DNA from: an uncultured bacterium
GTDB lineage: Bacteria > Cyanobacteriota > Vampirovibrionia > Gastranaerophilales > Gastranaerophilaceae
Length of the DNA stretch: 64,000 nucleotides
Assembly (NCBI GenBank): GCA_900551965.1
Contig: URYF01000001.1
Location: forward strand, 1 to 64,000
Reading direction: 5' to 3'
Positions 53,339 through 61,586 of this stretch are shown piece by piece. How positions within the stretch are numbered: the first letter of the stretch is position 1; every line of letters begins with the position of its first letter. A program made the translations under genes and the position numbers. A model generated the notes under the pieces. That model was not told where the DNA came from and searched no databases. It saw nothing but the letters and a program-made list of their open reading frames with translations.

Positions 53339-53710
53339 TTAGTTTTCCGGATTTAAATATTTTTGAACTGTTTTTACTACATCATCAAGATCAAACGGTT
53401 TTGTAATATATTCATCTGCGCCTGTTTCTTCGCCGATAAGTTTATCTTCTTCTTGCGAGCGGGCTGTAATCATTAAAATTGGAATGTTTTTGTATTTAGC
53501 ATCAAATTTTAACAATCTGCTTATTTTGAAACCGTTAATTCTTGGCATCATAACATCAAGGATTATTAAATCCGGAACAATTTCACGTGCAAGTTTTAAG
53601 CCGTCTTCTCCGTTATACGCACAGTAGCAGCTATAATCACAGCCTTCCAATACGAATTTCAGGCTTTCTACAATATCTTGTTCATCATCTACTATAAGAA
53701 TCTTTTTCAT
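53339..53710 (-). CDS. Stand-alone receiver domain (CheY/PilG-like)
   Basis: 123 residues, receiver domain only. KKILIVDDEQDIVESLKFVL has the acidic pair, LIILDVMMPRINGFK the phospho-Asp, LMITARSQEED the Thr, and YITKPFDLDD the Lys, so all functional residues are intact. Without an output domain it must act by protein contact; the next gene, a PilB-like protein three bases downstream on the same strand, is the natural partner. Likely role is control of a surface apparatus or of its inactive paralogue. Confidence 0.92.
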   Translation of the reverse strand: MKKILIVDDEQDIVESLKFVLEGCDYSCYCAYNGEDGLKLAREIVPDLIILDVMMPRINGFKISRLLKFDAKYKNIPILMITARSQEEDKLIGEETGADEYITKPFDLDDVVKTVQKYLNPEN

Positions 53711-53818
53711 AATTTCCCCTAATCCATCTTATATTTACAGTATAGCATACTTTTAACCGGAGTGTAAATGATGTTACAAATATTTGATAATATGATATAT
53801 TGAAATAAGGAGGGTTTT

Positions 53819-54502
53819 ATGAGTGAACAAAAAGTTTTTCTTAGGCGAAATCAGTTTTTGATATTCGTGCTGAATTTTCTTCCGTTTGTTTTAGCAGGCG
53901 GTGTTATTGCCGTGTGGTTGTTTAGAACGGTTTTGTCCGATGTTTCTAAAATAGTTTGTTTGATATTTTTTATAACAGCTCTGATTGTTGCATTTAGAAA
54001 GTTGAAAGGAAATGACAAGGTTTTAACTTTTTATGATAATACTTTATATGTTTGTGAAAATAAAAAGTTAAATCCTAAAGTTCTCAAAAAAATATCAGAA
54101 AATGATATTCGCAGAATTGATTGTACGGATAGACCTAAAAGGATATCTGTGGAACTGGTTGACGGAAGTATTTATGAACTTTTGAATTACAAAAATGTTC
54201 CTCAGCTTGGTGAGAAATCGTTTTTCCTTACAAAAGCCGAATTATGCAGGTGCTTCCCTTCAAAAACCGTTGATATTTTTGATGAAAATTGCAAAACCTA
54301 TATTGAAACAAATGTCCTGCCGGAGTTTATTAAAAATAAAGAGTGGTTTGGAAATTCAACTGCTGTAATTTTTACTTTTATTGAATTTATTCTTGCTGTA
54401 ATTCCGCTGGGAATGTCGATTTTGGCATTTTTCTGGGTATTGCTGCTGATTATTAAATATATAATGATGGGGGTTCTTGAAATTTTAAATCTTTTTTCTT
54501 GA
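53819..54502 (+). CDS. Membrane protein of unknown function
   Basis: 227 residues. Two membrane helices at the N-terminus (about 12-55, FLIFVLNFLPFVLAGGVIAVWLF and IVCLIFFITALIVAF), a soluble PH-like middle (about 65-165) and a C-terminal hydrophobic region of two helices (about 180-225, VIFTFIEFILAVIPLGMSIL). AAGGAGG precedes the ATG. No family recognised. It is alone on the plus strand between the receiver gene and dxr. Confidence 0.65.
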   Translation: MSEQKVFLRRNQFLIFVLNFLPFVLAGGVIAVWLFRTVLSDVSKIVCLIFFITALIVAFRKLKGNDKVLTFYDNTLYVCENKKLNPKVLKKISENDIRRIDCTDRPKRISVELVDGSIYELLNYKNVPQLGEKSFFLTKAELCRCFPSKTVDIFDENCKTYIETNVLPEFIKNKEWFGNSTAVIFTFIEFILAVIPLGMSILAFFWVLLLIIKYIMMGVLEILNLFS

Positions 54503-54524
54503 TTATAATAGTTGCAAAAATAAG

Positions 54525-54557
54525 GAAGCGGCGCAAAGGTGAAACCTTTGCGCCGCT
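54525..54557. terminator. Bidirectional terminator between the membrane protein and dxr
   Basis: 15-bp perfect stem AAGCGGCGCAAAGGT (54525-54539) and its complement (54543-54557), loop GAA. Long GC-rich stem between two convergent genes. Confidence 0.8.
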
Positions 54558-54566
54558 TAATCTTTA

Positions 54567-55709
54567 TTATTTTATCAATTCTTTTGTTTTTATTCTTATT
54601 TCTTTGTCAACTTCAAAAATTTCGTCTATTGATGGATTTTTGATAACATTGTGCTCTGTCATCATTTTTTCAGTGACTGTATATATATCAAACAATTTGA
54701 TTTTTCCATCTAAAAACGCGAAAACAGCTTCTTCGTTTGCGGCATTTAAACATGTTGTTGAGGTTCCGCCGGTTTTGCCGGCATGGTAGGCAAGTTTTAC
54801 GCTTGGGAATTTCTCAAAATCAGGTTTTTCAAAGTCAAGTCTTGCTATTTCTGAGAAGCTGAAACTTTTAGATTTTATGCCCTCAAATCTATCAGGATAT
54901 GAAATCGCATATTGGATAGGAATATGCATACTTGGCAGTCCAAGTTGTGCGATTACACTGCCGTCTTTATATTCAATTGCCGAGTGGACAATGCTTTGCG
55001 GGTGAACAACAACATCTATTCTGTCGTAAGACATATTAAAAAGATGATGGGCTTCTATAATTTCCAGCCCCTTGTTCATTAAAGTCGCAGAATCAACTGT
55101 GATTTTTCTACCCATATTCCACCTTGGGTGTGCCAAAGCTTCTGTAACAGTGGCGTTTTTCATATCGTCGGTTGTTTTATGTAAAAACGGACCGCCGCTT
55201 GCTGTTATTATAAGTTTTTCGACTTGAGTGATATCTTTTATGCACTGGTGGATTGCGCAGTGTTCGCTATCAACGGGGATTATTTTAACCCTTTTGTCTT
55301 TAGCACGCTGCATTACAATATCTCCTGCCATAACAAGAGTTTCTTTGTTTGCAAGTGCTATATTAATTCCGTTATCTATCGCTTTTAGGGTTGGTTTTAG
55401 TCCTATTTTCCCTGAAACTGCTACAAGGATTATATCATTTTCTTTGTTTGAACAGATTTCATCAAGCCCGTCTGAACCATATAGAGTTTTAACTCCGGGG
55501 ATATCAATTTTTTCAGAGATTTCTTTGCCCGAACAAATATATTTAGGTTTAAATTTTAAAGCCTGCTGTTTTAGTAATTCAACATTACTGCCGCCTGATA
55601 GTGCAATAATCTCAAATTTGTTCTGTAATTTTTCTATGACCTCAAGTGCTTGAGTGCCGATTGAGCCGGTAGACCCAAGTATGCTTATTTTTCTCTTCTT
55701 CGTATCCAT
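54567..55709 (-). CDS. dxr: 1-deoxy-D-xylulose-5-phosphate reductoisomerase
   Basis: Second enzyme of the MEP isoprenoid pathway. 380 residues: NADPH loop SILGSTGSIGTQALEV, ANKETLVMAGDIV, VDSEHCAIHQC (metal ligands), ASGGPFLHK, HPRWNMGRKITVDSATLMNKGLE, and SIVHSAIEYKDGSV. Normal family length. It follows the histidine kinase gene by 12 bases and is probably co-transcribed with it, an unusual pairing. Confidence 0.97.
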   Translation of the reverse strand: MDTKKRKISILGSTGSIGTQALEVIEKLQNKFEIIALSGGSNVELLKQQALKFKPKYICSGKEISEKIDIPGVKTLYGSDGLDEICSNKENDIILVAVSGKIGLKPTLKAIDNGINIALANKETLVMAGDIVMQRAKDKRVKIIPVDSEHCAIHQCIKDITQVEKLIITASGGPFLHKTTDDMKNATVTEALAHPRWNMGRKITVDSATLMNKGLEIIEAHHLFNMSYDRIDVVVHPQSIVHSAIEYKDGSVIAQLGLPSMHIPIQYAISYPDRFEGIKSKSFSFSEIARLDFEKPDFEKFPSVKLAYHAGKTGGTSTTCLNAANEEAVFAFLDGKIKLFDIYTVTEKMMTEHNVIKNPSIDEIFEVDKEIRIKTKELIK

Positions 55710-55721
55710 AATTTTATTATA

Positions 55722-57440
55722 TTACAAAAGTTCTTTTTGTATTGTTTTTCCTTCCACGCTTTCTGTTGTGACAGGGATTGCAAAATGGAAGCTTGATCCT
55801 TTGTCTTCTGTGCTGTCGCACCAAATTGTACCTTTGTGGGCTTTTATGAGCTGCTTTGCAATCGGAAGCCCTAAGCCTGTTCCGCCGACTTTTCTTGACA
55901 GTGAATTTTCTATTTGTGTGAATTTATCAAAAGCTTTTAAAAGGTTTTCTTCTTTTATGCCGATACCTTCATCAACTACGCTTACAACTACATAGTTTCC
56001 GTTTAGATTTTTTAATTCGTTTGCGAAATACGGGTTGGTATTTATTTCAGAAGAATTTTTTAATTCAGATTGAATTGTTATACTTTTGCCTTTTGGGGTG
56101 AATTTAATTGCGTTTGAAACAAGGTTTGTTAAAACTTGCCCAAGACGCTGGGAATCTGCATAAATATTTGGCAGATTTTCCTGTTCTTGGGTGCTGAAGA
56201 TTATCTCGTGTTCTTTTGCAACACAGTCAAAGTTTGTTTTAACGTTTTCAATTACGGAATGAATATTCATGATTTTGTAGTTGAAGTCCATTTTGCCGGC
56301 TTCAATTTTGTTTATATCAAGAATATCATTGATTATACTTGTAAGATTTTCGGCGTTTCTTTTTGCCATATCTATGAATTTAACAGCACTTTCGCCTAAA
56401 GCTCCGCATCTGCCGCTTGATAAAATCGTTAAAGCGTTTTTTATAGGTGTTAACGGCGTTCGTAATTCGTGTGAAACAATTGAAATAAATTCAGATTTTA
56501 CTCTTTCCAGTTTTTCTAATTCTTCGTTTTTTTCTATGATTTCGCTGTATAAGCCTGCACTTTTTAACGGTAGGGATACCTGTTGAACTATTGTTTGGAA
56601 GTATGTTGCATCATCTGTTGTAAAATGTTTTTCTTTAAAGATTTCAATACAGCCAAAGAAATTATCCCCTAAATCGATAGGTGCGAACATGTTATCGTAT
56701 TGGAAAATTGTGAATGTGAATTTATTGTTCGGGTTTTTTATATTTTTTATTATTTTTAAATTTGTACTGTCTATTTCAAACGGCGCCTGTCCGTTATCAA
56801 ACAGTGATTTGTAATTTAAAATGGCTCTAAGTTTTAATGCGCTCATAAGCTCTTCTGATATATCATAAAGTGAATTTATGAGTAAAACAGGTTCGTTTTC
56901 AATACCAAAAGATATTGTGCTTGTTAAATCAAAACTTAACGACTTATCAAGTCCTTCAATCATATAGTTTAAGAGTTCTTTAGTGTCAAGTGTTCCTGCA
57001 AATTGTGAGCTTGTATTGTATAAAACATTTAATCTATACAAACTGTCAGCCAGGTCTTTATTCTTGCCCGATAAAATATCCAGCTTCTCTTTGTTTTTTA
57101 GGTGGGTATCAATCATTGAAGTTATCAATTCATCAGAAAAACTATCAAGAAGAAACCCATCTGCAAGTTTCAAAATCTCTGCTTCGGCGGGGTTTTCTGC
57201 GGTTAATAAAATAATCTGCACATTTTCAAGTTTTGATTTAATTTTTTTTGCCGCAAGTGTCAGGTTAAATGTTTTAACATTGTTATCAATGATAACAATA
57301 TCAATTGGGTCAATTTCGATTAGGTCAAATACGGATGTTGCATTGCAGCAAGAATTAAACGTGTATGGTTTTGAGCCAAACAAATTTTTGTATCTGTCTA
57401 AAACAGCATCATCTTCCGAAATGAATAAAATATTCCCCAT
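55722..57440 (-). CDS. Histidine kinase with degenerate receiver and GAF-like sensor
   Basis: 572 residues. An N-terminal receiver-like domain (1-112) keeps the acidic pair (Glu9-Asp11) and Asp52 but has Asp99 region LLDSF in place of the conserved Lys-Pro. A GAF-like region (about 130-300) follows. The kinase core has the H box SHELRTPLTPIKN, N box LVSNAIKFTPKG, G1 DEGIGIKEENL and G2 GGTGLGLPIAK. No membrane segments, so it senses in the cytoplasm. Predicted to autophosphorylate; partner unknown. The promoter six bases before the ATG (see 57447-57474) leaves the mRNA leaderless. Confidence 0.93.
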   Translation of the reverse strand: MGNILFISEDDAVLDRYKNLFGSKPYTFNSCCNATSVFDLIEIDPIDIVIIDNNVKTFNLTLAAKKIKSKLENVQIILLTAENPAEAEILKLADGFLLDSFSDELITSMIDTHLKNKEKLDILSGKNKDLADSLYRLNVLYNTSSQFAGTLDTKELLNYMIEGLDKSLSFDLTSTISFGIENEPVLLINSLYDISEELMSALKLRAILNYKSLFDNGQAPFEIDSTNLKIIKNIKNPNNKFTFTIFQYDNMFAPIDLGDNFFGCIEIFKEKHFTTDDATYFQTIVQQVSLPLKSAGLYSEIIEKNEELEKLERVKSEFISIVSHELRTPLTPIKNALTILSSGRCGALGESAVKFIDMAKRNAENLTSIINDILDINKIEAGKMDFNYKIMNIHSVIENVKTNFDCVAKEHEIIFSTQEQENLPNIYADSQRLGQVLTNLVSNAIKFTPKGKSITIQSELKNSSEINTNPYFANELKNLNGNYVVVSVVDEGIGIKEENLLKAFDKFTQIENSLSRKVGGTGLGLPIAKQLIKAHKGTIWCDSTEDKGSSFHFAIPVTTESVEGKTIQKELL

Positions 57441-57446
57441 AATTTT

Positions 57447-57474
57447 ATTTTATGCTGAGTAAAATTTTTGGCAA
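57447..57474 (-). promoter_or_regulatory. Promoter of the histidine kinase, back to back with the sRNA promoter
   Basis: On the minus strand, TTGCCA (57469-57474), 16-base spacer, TAAAAT (57447-57452), then six bases to the ATG at 57440. The -35 box overlaps the plus-strand -35 (57468-57473) almost completely. Confidence 0.6.
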
Positions 57475-57496
57475 GTTATTAAAGTTTTTGTATAAT
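57468..57496 (+). promoter_or_regulatory. Near-consensus promoter of the small RNA candidate
   Basis: TTGGCA (57468-57473), 17-base spacer, perfect TATAAT (57491-57496); start expected near 57503. Confidence 0.75.
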
Positions 57497-57502
57497 TTTG
57501 CT

Positions 57503-57631
57503 CGAAGATTACATGTAACATTTTATGAAGATTTGAGGTTTTTGATGGGGTTTAAACCTTTACAGCGGAACTTATTTGATGTTTGTCAATTCCGTATTTA
57601 TACGTACGTATTAATACGGACTATTTTTTTT
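57503..57631 (+). ncRNA. Candidate small RNA of about 128 nt
   Basis: A consensus promoter (57468-57496) and a very strong terminator bracket 128 bases with no usable reading frame: the only ATGs, such as ATGTAA, are stopped at once. An internal hairpin AGGTTT/AAACCT (about 57536-57541 with 57553-57558) precedes the terminator, an almost perfect 30-base palindrome (57591-57620, one mismatch) followed by T8. The start and end are inferred from the signals, not measured. Confidence 0.6.
57591..57631 (+). terminator. Terminator of the small RNA candidate
   Basis: 30-base palindrome beginning TCCGTATT and ending AATACGGA, 14 of 15 pairs matched, followed by CTATTTTTTTT. Confidence 0.8.
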
Positions 57632-58046
57632 GAAAAAATCATATATACTTGAAATGTAATCGGTTAAAACTTAAATCCTCTGTTGAGAAGATGATGAGTT
57701 TTTAAGATTGTTACACTAGAGGAAAGAGGTATATGTTTGTATAGAATTTTTAAGACTTGGGAAGTTCTGCAATTTGTTGTTTTGTAAAATCTGTAGAAAT
57801 GAATTTGTCATAATATAAGTAGCACTAATGTATATGCAAAAATTAGGAGACTATCAGGTTTCAGTAATCCTATCCTTCAAATTACTATTGGGTTTTCCGA
57901 AGATCCATTCGGGGGTTTTTATTATGTCTTGTTAACAACCCTATCTAATAACCCCCGTTTTTATTAACCGGAATTATCCTTAATAAATTAGCAAAAGGCT
58001 TAATGTAAGATGAACATAAATACAACTTGAGTAATAGAGGTATTTT
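57632..58046. other. 415-base non-coding stretch before the phage genes
   Basis: No convincing gene. A 35-codon frame (57829-57936) lacks a ribosome binding site. The segment 57842-57965 has paired elements: TAGGA/TCCTA, CCGAA/TTCGG (57897-57901 with 57908-57912), and CGGGGGTT (57910-57917) with AACCCCCG (57950-57957), the last followed by a T-run. It may be a transcript end or a structured leader, or hold the phage attachment site; none can be shown. Confidence 0.35.
57910..57962 (+). terminator. Terminator-like hairpin
   Basis: CGGGGGTT / AACCCCCG arms with a 32-base loop, followed by TTTTT. The alternative stem CCGAA/TTCGG directly before the GGGGG also ends in T5, so two mutually exclusive folds are possible. 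Confidence 0.45.
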
Positions 58047-58250
58047 ATGAAACTATCTCCAAAGAAAATTGAAATCTTGAAACTCATTGCAAATGGTTAT
58101 ACTGATAAAGAAATTGCAGCCAAGTTGAAAATGTCTAAAAGAACAGTCCAAACTCATATTTCCTTAATCGTTTCGATACTGAATGCGCGCAATCGTACAC
58201 ATGCTGTTGCTCTGTTTATGAGTGTGCATACTCGGTGGAGGATTCAATGA
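58047..58250 (+). CDS. HTH-only LuxR/GerE-type regulator
   Basis: 67 residues consisting of just a LuxR-type DNA-binding domain: LSPKKIEILKLIANGYTDKEIAAKLKMS followed by RTVQTHISLIVSIL. There is no receiver or ligand-binding part. GAGGT lies six bases before the ATG. It is the first gene of the phage-like run, nine bases before the amidase, so it may be a transcription regulator of that module. Confidence 0.8.
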   Translation: MKLSPKKIEILKLIANGYTDKEIAAKLKMSKRTVQTHISLIVSILNARNRTHAVALFMSVHTRWRIQ

Positions 58251-58259
58251 GGTATTTAT

Positions 58260-58751
58260 ATGGTCAAAAGAATAGTTTTACACTGGAGTGCCGGAAGGTA
58301 TTACCCGAGCGAGTTTGAGAAAAAGTATTATCATTATTTGCTGGATGCCGACGGGCACATTTATTCAGGGGTATATAAGCCCGAAGACAATGATAATTGT
58401 AACGACGGGAATTATGCAGCTCATACCGGGGGCGGCAATACCGGTTCTATCGGTGTTTGTATGTGTGCTATGTATGGGTTCAAATCCGTTGCTGGGCCCG
58501 GGAATTACCCGATTACAAAAGTTCAGTTTGAAGCTTGTATGAAATTCGTTGCGGAATTGTGTAAAAAATACAATCTGCCGGTAAATAAAAACTCTGTTTT
58601 AACTCATTACGAATTCGGGCAGGCTCATCCTCAAACATCAAGTTTTGGGAAGATTGATATAATTTGGATTCCTCCATACCCTTGGGTTGGCAGAAATGAT
58701 GCCGGGAATTTTATACGTTCAAAAGTTAGATGGTACAAGGAAAAAATTTAA
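58260..58751 (+). CDS. N-acetylmuramoyl-L-alanine amidase (endolysin type)
   Basis: 163 residues of the amidase_2 (T7 lysozyme-like) fold: zinc ligands His8 (IVLHWSAG), His116 (LTHYEFGQ) and probably Asp133 (GKIDIIW), with AAHTGGGN (His55) in the substrate loop. It cuts the bond between muramic acid and the peptide stem of the cell wall. Lacks a signal peptide and a cell-wall binding domain, typical of a phage endolysin released by a holin. AGGT overlapping the previous stop serves as the ribosome site. Confidence 0.88.
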   Translation: MVKRIVLHWSAGRYYPSEFEKKYYHYLLDADGHIYSGVYKPEDNDNCNDGNYAAHTGGGNTGSIGVCMCAMYGFKSVAGPGNYPITKVQFEACMKFVAELCKKYNLPVNKNSVLTHYEFGQAHPQTSSFGKIDIIWIPPYPWVGRNDAGNFIRSKVRWYKEKI

Positions 58752-58763
58752 GAGGTTATGTTT

Positions 58764-60284
58764 ATGGATGTTAATTATTTTGATTTGTCCGGTGGAATTA
58801 ATCAGGCTTCCACTAAAACTGAATTGGGTTTAAATCCTAAGAAAATTTATTGGTCTGATTCTGAAAATATTGAAATTTATAACAATAAAGGTATTACAAA
58901 ACAAAAAGGTAATATTTTGCTTGTAGAACTTCCGGAATCTGAAGAGATTACAGGGCTTTGTGAAATGGAATCTGACAGTTTATTCAAGCTTATTATCACA
59001 ACGATTTCAGGGAAAATCTATATATATTCTGAAGAAAATGATGAACTTACTTTGATTGACAAAGTTTTGACAGGAACAAAAGTGAAATTTGCGAAATTTT
59101 TGCGCGGAGTTGTTGTTGCAACCGAGTCAGACGAAATGTTTTATATAAAAGATAATTCAGCGTTTGAAGTTGTGAATTGTAACTTAAAAGATAGAAGCGG
59201 AAATGTTTTATATCCCGATTGTGTGACAATTTATAAAGGCAGGGTATGGTGCAGTAAGGACTCCACAATTTATTACTCGGCATTGGGCTCATACAATGAT
59301 TTTGAAACAGAAGAAGATGCAGGATATATCAGTGATTTTCACACAGATACGGCAGATATTATTGCAATGTGTACCTATAAAGATTATCTTGCGGTTTACA
59401 AACGGGAAAAGGTTTATTTATTAACAGGTTCAAATCCGACGGATTTTGCAATAACGCTATTTGCAGATAAAGGTGTTGTTGCAGCCAATTCAATAGTCAA
59501 TGTTGATAACAAGCAGTTTTTTCTAAGTAACGGGATATACGCTTTAGAGCAGGTCGGGGAATTAAATCAAATCCGCTTGGGCTCTGAAATCTCTCAAAAT
59601 ATTAAAGATGAGTTTAATAAGTTTGATATTTCAAGACTCAGAGATACTTATACCGTTCATTATCAAAATAAACATCAGGTTTGGTATTTCTTTCCATATC
59701 TTGATGAACCTTATTACCATACTGTTTGGATAAATGATTATGTGAATTATGCCTGGTACAAACGTGTTATTCCGCAAAATATTACCAAAGCTATATTGTT
59801 TAATTCTTATATTGTTTCGGCGGATTCAAACGGTAAGATTTATCGCGAAGATTACGGGGCAACTTTTGACGGTAATTTTATAAAATTTATGTGGAAGTCT
59901 CCGTTTTTGAGTCTTGGAAATGTTTTGCACCGAAAATTAGTAGACGAATTTTATTTTGTACTTGATGATATTCACGATAATAAATTTAAATTTTCCTTGT
60001 ATAAGGACTATGACAGCGAATATCAAGATGATAAAGAGCTTATATACTCAAAACATTTCAGCCATTTTTTCTGGGCGGGTGAAGATACACCTGATGAAGT
60101 TCAATATTGCTGGAATGATGGCGAAAGTGATATTCCGGTTTGGCCAATAACCTCAAATTCTATGGAAAAAGCTGAAATATGCGGAAGTAACTATTCAATA
60201 CAACTCTGTATTGAGGGGGATGATATTGGTGATAATTGCGCAATCATCGGGCTTCAATTCCGCGAAATTTACAATGACGACTAA
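58764..60284 (+). CDS. Phage tail accessory protein, gp10/stabilisation-like
   Basis: 506 residues, mostly beta, with blade-like repeats (GLCEMESDSLFKLIITTISG, VAVYKREKVYLLTGSNPTDF, NNDKQFFLSNGIYALEQVG) that suggest a beta-propeller, as in the P22 gp10-type tail stabilisation proteins. SGGINQASTKTELGLNPKKI at the N-terminus is a common opening in this group. The ATG at 58764 has AGAGG eight bases upstream and is chosen over one two codons earlier. Assignment rests on pattern and on being next to the coat gene. Confidence 0.65.
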   Translation: MDVNYFDLSGGINQASTKTELGLNPKKIYWSDSENIEIYNNKGITKQKGNILLVELPESEEITGLCEMESDSLFKLIITTISGKIYIYSEENDELTLIDKVLTGTKVKFAKFLRGVVVATESDEMFYIKDNSAFEVVNCNLKDRSGNVLYPDCVTIYKGRVWCSKDSTIYYSALGSYNDFETEEDAGYISDFHTDTADIIAMCTYKDYLAVYKREKVYLLTGSNPTDFAITLFADKGVVAANSIVNVDNKQFFLSNGIYALEQVGELNQIRLGSEISQNIKDEFNKFDISRLRDTYTVHYQNKHQVWYFFPYLDEPYYHTVWINDYVNYAWYKRVIPQNITKAILFNSYIVSADSNGKIYREDYGATFDGNFIKFMWKSPFLSLGNVLHRKLVDEFYFVLDDIHDNKFKFSLYKDYDSEYQDDKELIYSKHFSHFFWAGEDTPDEVQYCWNDGESDIPVWPITSNSMEKAEICGSNYSIQLCIEGDDIGDNCAIIGLQFREIYNDD

Positions 60285-60344
60285 ATAAAAATATATCACC
60301 ACTCATAATTTATTGTTTACACACTAAAAAGAAAGGAAAAGAAA

Positions 60345-61259
60345 ATGACAGACGAAATTACAACAGCATCAGGTTATTCTGTATTTATTCCACAAGTATG
60401 GAGCCAAAAACTTAACCAAATGCTTGAAAAAAATTGTGTAATGCTTCAATGCGTTAACAGAAACTGGGAAGGTGAGATTAAAAATCAAGGGGATACCGTA
60501 AAAATTATTACCCCTGCAGATGTAACGATTTCAACCTTAACTAGTGAAAATATTGAGTATTCTGCACTTAATCCGACATCACAAGAGCTTGTGATTGATC
60601 AGAAAAAATTCTTTGCATTCAAAATTGATGATGTATCTCAAGTTCAGGCAAATTCGGATATTTTAGAAGCTCATCTTGTTAATGCAAAAAAAGCGATAGA
60701 AGAAGTTCAGGATTCATATTTGTTAGGTCTTCATACCGATGTTGAAGCTTCAAATACTGTAGGTTCGGAAGATGCGCCTGTAGAGCTTTCAAAATCAAAT
60801 ATTTATGAATACTTTGTGAAATTATCTTTGGCATTGAAAAATTCAGATGCAGTTTATGCAGGAGTAAAACCATGGGTTGTTATCAATCCTGATATTGAAG
60901 CTTGTTTATTGCAAAGTCCTGAATTTATTTCAGCATACAAAGTTGCAGATGAAACATTAAGAGATGGTTCAATAGGCAGAATTGCAGGCATGGATGTTTT
61001 AGTAAGTACTAACTTAACCGAAGTTGACGGTAAATATTACGCTTTAGCGGGTACAAATGATGCTATTACTTTTGCATCTCAGCTTGCTAAAATCGAAAGT
61101 TTAAGAGATAAAGACAGTTTCTCTGATTTGGTTAGAGGTTTGTATTTGTACGGTGCTAAAACTGTCCAGCCTAAATCTCTTGCAAAAATGATTATCTCAA
61201 CAGGTTCATCTGTAGATTCAGGCAGCGGTGACGGAACTGAGAGTGAGCCTTCAGCATAG
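60345..61259 (+). CDS. Phage major capsid (coat) protein
   Basis: 304 residues. Begins TTASGYSVFIPQVWSQKLNQ and has the P22-coat-like features DTVKIITPADVTISTL, KKFFAFKIDDVSQVQANSDI and AKKAIEEVQDSYLLGLHTD, the HK97-fold with early strand, long spine helix and E-loop. It ends in a Ser/Gly/Asp-rich tail. AAAGGA precedes the ATG, and an own terminator (61271-61311) follows, consistent with strong separate expression. Confidence 0.85.
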   Translation: MTDEITTASGYSVFIPQVWSQKLNQMLEKNCVMLQCVNRNWEGEIKNQGDTVKIITPADVTISTLTSENIEYSALNPTSQELVIDQKKFFAFKIDDVSQVQANSDILEAHLVNAKKAIEEVQDSYLLGLHTDVEASNTVGSEDAPVELSKSNIYEYFVKLSLALKNSDAVYAGVKPWVVINPDIEACLLQSPEFISAYKVADETLRDGSIGRIAGMDVLVSTNLTEVDGKYYALAGTNDAITFASQLAKIESLRDKDSFSDLVRGLYLYGAKTVQPKSLAKMIISTGSSVDSGSGDGTESEPSA

Positions 61260-61270
61260 TGTAAGAGAGT

Positions 61271-61311
61271 AAAATGTACTCTCCGGTTATATTACTTTGA
61301 GAGTACATTTT
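61271..61311 (+). terminator. Terminator after the coat gene
   Basis: 13-bp stem AAAATGTACTCTC (61271-61283) with GAGAGTACATTTT (61299-61311), then T and an AT-rich stretch. Confidence 0.75.
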
Positions 61312-61332
61312 TATAAAATTGGGGGAGACTAT

Positions 61333-61581
61333 ATGTTTTCAAATATAAAAAAGCAAATAAAAGAATTGGCAAAGAATGCGGTTATGGTTGCAGAATCTGA
61401 GCTTGGTAGCGGAAAAGGAGAAGCAAAAAAGAAAATGGCAATTGACTATATAGTTAAAAATCTGCCTTTTTCGGGATTTGTTAAAACAATAATTTCTGTT
61501 TTGTTATCAAGTTTTATTGATGACGTTATTGAACTTTCTGTCGTGTATATGAAATCTTTGTCAAAAACAAAAGGAGAATAA
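61333..61581 (+). CDS. Small phage protein, holin LLH-like
   Basis: 82 residues. KNAVMVAESELGSGKGEAKKKMAIDYIV followed by a mildly hydrophobic SVLLSSFIDDVIELSVVYM has the layout of the LLH-type holin family, whose N-terminal membrane segment is weak or missing in some members. A holin would release the amidase. GGGGGAG precedes the ATG, seven bases upstream. The assignment is tentative. Confidence 0.5.
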   Translation: MFSNIKKQIKELAKNAVMVAESELGSGKGEAKKKMAIDYIVKNLPFSGFVKTIISVLLSSFIDDVIELSVVYMKSLSKTKGE

Positions 61582-61586
61582 ATTTT

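Noticed and set aside
57452..57652. Plus-strand frame of 66 codons
   Set aside because: It starts upstream of the sRNA promoter and runs through the strong terminator; codon content is not gene-like.
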